Below the pieces are notes generated by a model. It saw only the letters and a list, made by a program, of their open reading frames with translations. It made no database searches and was not told the origin of the DNA. The position numbers and the translations under genes were made by a program. Below, one piece after another: positions 53,053-55,159 of a stretch of DNA of 55,159 nucleotides. Source of the stretch: Bacteroidota bacterium (lineage in GTDB: Bacteria > Bacteroidota > Bacteroidia > Chitinophagales > Chitinophagaceae). Every line of letters begins with the position of its first letter. The stretch's first letter is position 1. The stretch lies in assembly GCA_023422565.1 (NCBI GenBank), contig JAFAGR010000094.1, positions 1-55,159 of the forward strand, given 5' to 3'.

Positions 53053-54054
53053 TTGCTTTTCGAGTACTTTCAAAATATCACTTTTCAGCAGCCTCTGTTT
53101 TTTGGATTGTTCGCGCTGTTGCCCCTGCTAACTTTTCTTTATTTAAAAGAAACAAAGAAAGGGGGAGCGGCGATACGTATGTCTACCATCTCTATGAGAG
53201 GCCTGGGTTCATTCAAAGCTTCCACACGTCATCTTCCATTCATTCTTCGTTTGCTTGCATTGAGTTGCATCATTGTTGCGCTTGCAAGGCCGCAAACCCG
53301 GAACGATGATCAGCATGCGGAAGGAGAGGGTATCGACATTGTGCTTTGTATTGATGTAAGCGGGAGTATGACCGCACGAGACTTTCACCCAAACAGGCTT
53401 GAAGCGGCAAAAGCGGTTGCAATGGATTTTGTGCAAAGAAGGCCAACAGACAGGATCGGGCTGGTGATATTTTCAGGAGAGAGTTTCACGCTTTGCCCGA
53501 TCACAACAGATCATGCGATTTTGCTTTCGGCCATCAAAGGAATACGTAATGGTTTGCTGGAGGATGGAACCGCGATCGGCTCGGGACTAAGCACCAGTGT
53601 TGACCGCTTGCGTGAAAGCAAATCTCCATCTAAGGTGGTATTGTTGCTTACAGACGGTATCAACAACGGAGGATTGATCGACCCTAACACTGCGAAGGAG
53701 ATCGCTAAAACATTCGGCATAAAAGTATATACCATCGGGGTTGGCTCTGACGGCTATGCGCCGCAACCTGTTAACACTCCGCTCGGCGTAGTGATCCAAA
53801 ACGAAAAGGTGAATATTGATGAAAAGCTTATGACTTCTATCGCCACCGAAACGGGCGGAAGATATTTTCGGGCGAAAGACAACCAGGGATTAAATGACAT
53901 TTACGCCACCATTGATCAGCTTGAGAAAACAAAAGTGGAAATAATAAAAACGATACGGTATCGTGAAAAGTACTTTCCTTTTGCATGGGCGGCTTTCGGA
54001 TTTTTATTGCTCGAGCTTTTGTTGCGCTATACTCTGTACCGCAAGTTTCCATAA
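53053..54054 (+). CDS. vWA-domain membrane protein (BatA-type)
   Basis: A 333-residue protein with N-terminal transmembrane helices (about 14-30 and 62-78), a von Willebrand A domain with an intact MIDAS DVSGS (101-105) and later LLLTDGINNGG, and a C-terminal helix near 310-325. This is the BatA layout of the Bat (Bacteroides aerotolerance) cluster. The start chosen is TTG at 53053, 4 nt after the previous stop, because it gives MLFEYFQNITF, the normal BatA N terminus; a TTG at 53023 would add ten residues and overlap the upstream gene by 26 nt. rsgA follows after 29 nt. Confidence 0.85.
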   Translation: MLFEYFQNITFQQPLFFGLFALLPLLTFLYLKETKKGGAAIRMSTISMRGLGSFKASTRHLPFILRLLALSCIIVALARPQTRNDDQHAEGEGIDIVLCIDVSGSMTARDFHPNRLEAAKAVAMDFVQRRPTDRIGLVIFSGESFTLCPITTDHAILLSAIKGIRNGLLEDGTAIGSGLSTSVDRLRESKSPSKVVLLLTDGINNGGLIDPNTAKEIAKTFGIKVYTIGVGSDGYAPQPVNTPLGVVIQNEKVNIDEKLMTSIATETGGRYFRAKDNQGLNDIYATIDQLEKTKVEIIKTIRYREKYFPFAWAAFGFLLLELLLRYTLYRKFP

Positions 54055-54083
54055 GGTGTTAAACTATTCAATACTTTCGTTTC

Positions 54084-55004
54084 ATGCAGGCATTGGTATA
54101 TAAATCGACCGGAAACTGGTACCAGGTAAAAGCTGAAGGTGGACAAACTTTTAAAGCGAGATTGAAAGGCCGGTTCAAAATAGATGGGATCACTTCCACA
54201 AATCCTATTGCAGTAGGGGATGTGGTTGATGTGGATGCAGGCGAGGGTGAAGAGAATGTTGTAATAACGGCCATTCATACACGAAAGAATTACATCAACA
54301 GGGTCTCGCCGCATAATCGAAACATGCATCATATTGTGGCCGCGAATCTCGATCAATCGCTCTTATTCGCCACTCTTGTTGATCCTAAAACTTCTCTTGG
54401 CTTTATTGACAGGTTCCTTGTGGTTTCCGAAGCGTATCATGTTCCGGCGATAATCGTGTTCAACAAGATAGACCTGTATAAAAAGAAGGAGCATGAGAAA
54501 CTGGAATGGGCAACGGACTTGTACAGGGAAATTGGCTACACCGTGATTCATACCAGTGTAGAAACCGGTGAGGGAATGCAGGAGATCCGCGCTCTGCTTG
54601 AGAATAAGACCACCCTGCTCAGCGGTCATTCGGGCGTGGGAAAATCAACTTTCATTAATTACCTGTTTCCCGGGCTTGGAATTAAAACGCAGGACGTTAG
54701 TGAATGGAGCGGAAAAGGACTACATACCACCACCTTTGCAGAAATGTATGACATCGAACCTGCAGGTAAAATCATTGATACACCCGGTATAAGGGAGATG
54801 GGTCTGGTGGATATTTCACGTAAGGAACTTTCGCATTATTTTCCTGAAATGCGTGAACTGTTAAATGACTGCCGCTTCAACAATTGCATGCACACCAATG
54901 AAAGCGGCTGTGCAGTAAAAATGGCCGTGGGCAAGAAAGTGCATGAGGAGCGTTATATCAGCTATTTGAAAATTCTGGATACGATGGAGGATAAGAGTTA
55001 TTAG
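54084..55004 (+). CDS. rsgA: Ribosome small-subunit-dependent GTPase A
   Basis: A 306-residue circularly permuted GTPase that checks maturation of the 30S subunit. An N-terminal OB fold (about 1-70) precedes the permuted G domain: G4 NKIDL comes first, then G1 GHSGVGKSTFINYL, and G3 DTPGIREMG. A C-terminal zinc site reads CRFNNCMHTNESGC. The permuted order G4-G1-G3 and the zinc finger are diagnostic. It sits 29 nt after the vWA gene and is followed by a 7-bp repeat array. Confidence 0.95.
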   Translation: MQALVYKSTGNWYQVKAEGGQTFKARLKGRFKIDGITSTNPIAVGDVVDVDAGEGEENVVITAIHTRKNYINRVSPHNRNMHHIVAANLDQSLLFATLVDPKTSLGFIDRFLVVSEAYHVPAIIVFNKIDLYKKKEHEKLEWATDLYREIGYTVIHTSVETGEGMQEIRALLENKTTLLSGHSGVGKSTFINYLFPGLGIKTQDVSEWSGKGLHTTTFAEMYDIEPAGKIIDTPGIREMGLVDISRKELSHYFPEMRELLNDCRFNNCMHTNESGCAVKMAVGKKVHEERYISYLKILDTMEDKSY

Positions 55005-55072
55005 GTGCAAGGTGCAAGATGCATGGTGCAAGGTAAAGGTGCAGGATAAGAGGTTCAAGGTTCAGGGTACTA
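55004..55072. repeat. 7-bp word array after rsgA (GGTGCAA type)
   Basis: Starting at the rsgA stop codon, 7-bp words GGTGCAA, GGTGCAA, GATGCAT, GGTGCAA, a 6-bp GGTAAA, GGTGCAG, GATAAGA, GGTTCAA, GGTTCAG and GGTACTA follow each other. No function known. Confidence 0.8.
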
Positions 55073-55123
55073 GTTGGAATTTTTTGGTTGAGAGCCTGAA
55101 ATTGCTGATTTAGCGATCAATCG

Positions 55124-55159
55124 TTCCAACCATTCCAACCACCCAACCACCCAACCAAC
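55124..55159. repeat. 8-bp word array at the window end (CCAACC type)
   Basis: TTCCAACC twice (one base apart) is followed by ACCCAACC twice and continues past the window edge. In reverse it resembles the GGTTGGAA words at 2453 and 14651. Confidence 0.6.

Overview
The window looks like a chromosomal segment of a gliding or type IX secretion-competent Bacteroidota bacterium, most likely of the Chitinophagaceae/Chitinophagales. Evidence: a complete gldKLMN cluster plus gldB, a surface protein ending in a type IX (type A) sorting domain, Bacteroidota-restricted families (DUF4271, DUF4783, Haem_bd, DUF3857), the Bacteroidota promoter -7 element TAnnTTTG in front of many genes, few Shine-Dalgarno sites, and an ECF sigma gene followed by a beta-barrel gene. 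No rRNA, tRNA, CRISPR array, prophage or complete insertion sequence was recognised. Most genes are core housekeeping genes, densely packed.

Layout. 66-2435: a ferredoxin-NADP reductase-like flavoprotein converging on glycyl-tRNA synthetase, with a large inverted 7-bp repeat array between them. 2586-9781 (minus strand): a three-gene envelope operon, reading from its start a TPR plus YwqK/MORN-like repeat protein, a DUF3857/transglutaminase protein with its catalytic triad, and a second DUF3857 protein whose transglutaminase triad is lost. 10215-14629: B12-dependent ribonucleotide reductase nrdJ, divergent from dtd and a MazG-like pyrophosphohydrolase. 14982-17249: a PhoD-like phosphatase, a YcxB-like membrane protein and a convergent overlapping GNAT acetyltransferase. 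17509-20965: acpP-fabF-rnc-gpsA. 20962-25679: hemW divergent from an Omp85-family protein, then DUF4271 and hemD-like genes. 25846-26640: an eroded IS1595-type transposase. 26856-36655: a T9SS cargo protein, a DUF255 thioredoxin-like protein, and gldK-gldL-gldM-gldN ending in a strong terminator. 36753-43265 (minus strand): from its upstream end gpmI, a haem-binding protein, an ECF sigma factor and a beta-barrel protein with an N-terminal inner-membrane anchor, a terminator, then a small lipoprotein and uvrC. 43397-49166: DUF4783, nadC-SUI1, apaG, gldB (minus), nadE and nfeD. 49163-55004: an SPFH protein, a short Bat-type operon (MoxR, DUF58, BatD-like, vWA) and rsgA.

How the genes work together. 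GldL/GldM form the proton-driven motor, GldK/GldN the periplasmic ring and GldB an accessory lipoprotein of the T9SS/gliding machine; the protein at 26856-29663 is a likely client. acpP/fabF serve fatty-acid synthesis and gpsA supplies glycerol 3-phosphate for phospholipids. nadC and nadE bracket NAD synthesis. hemW and hemD-like genes concern haem.

The less ordinary signals are: (i) an ECF sigma gene paired with a protein that seems to span both membranes; (ii) a widespread set of intergenic arrays built from imperfect 7- or 8-bp words; (iii) several -7 promoter elements only 4-7 nt from confident start codons, implying leaderless or nearly leaderless mRNAs; (iv) an rnc gene whose conserved frame runs upstream of every canonical start and is preceded by a long imperfect inverted repeat; (v) the active/inactive DUF3857 pair with a giant repeat protein. 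All calls come from reading the sequence; no database search was run.
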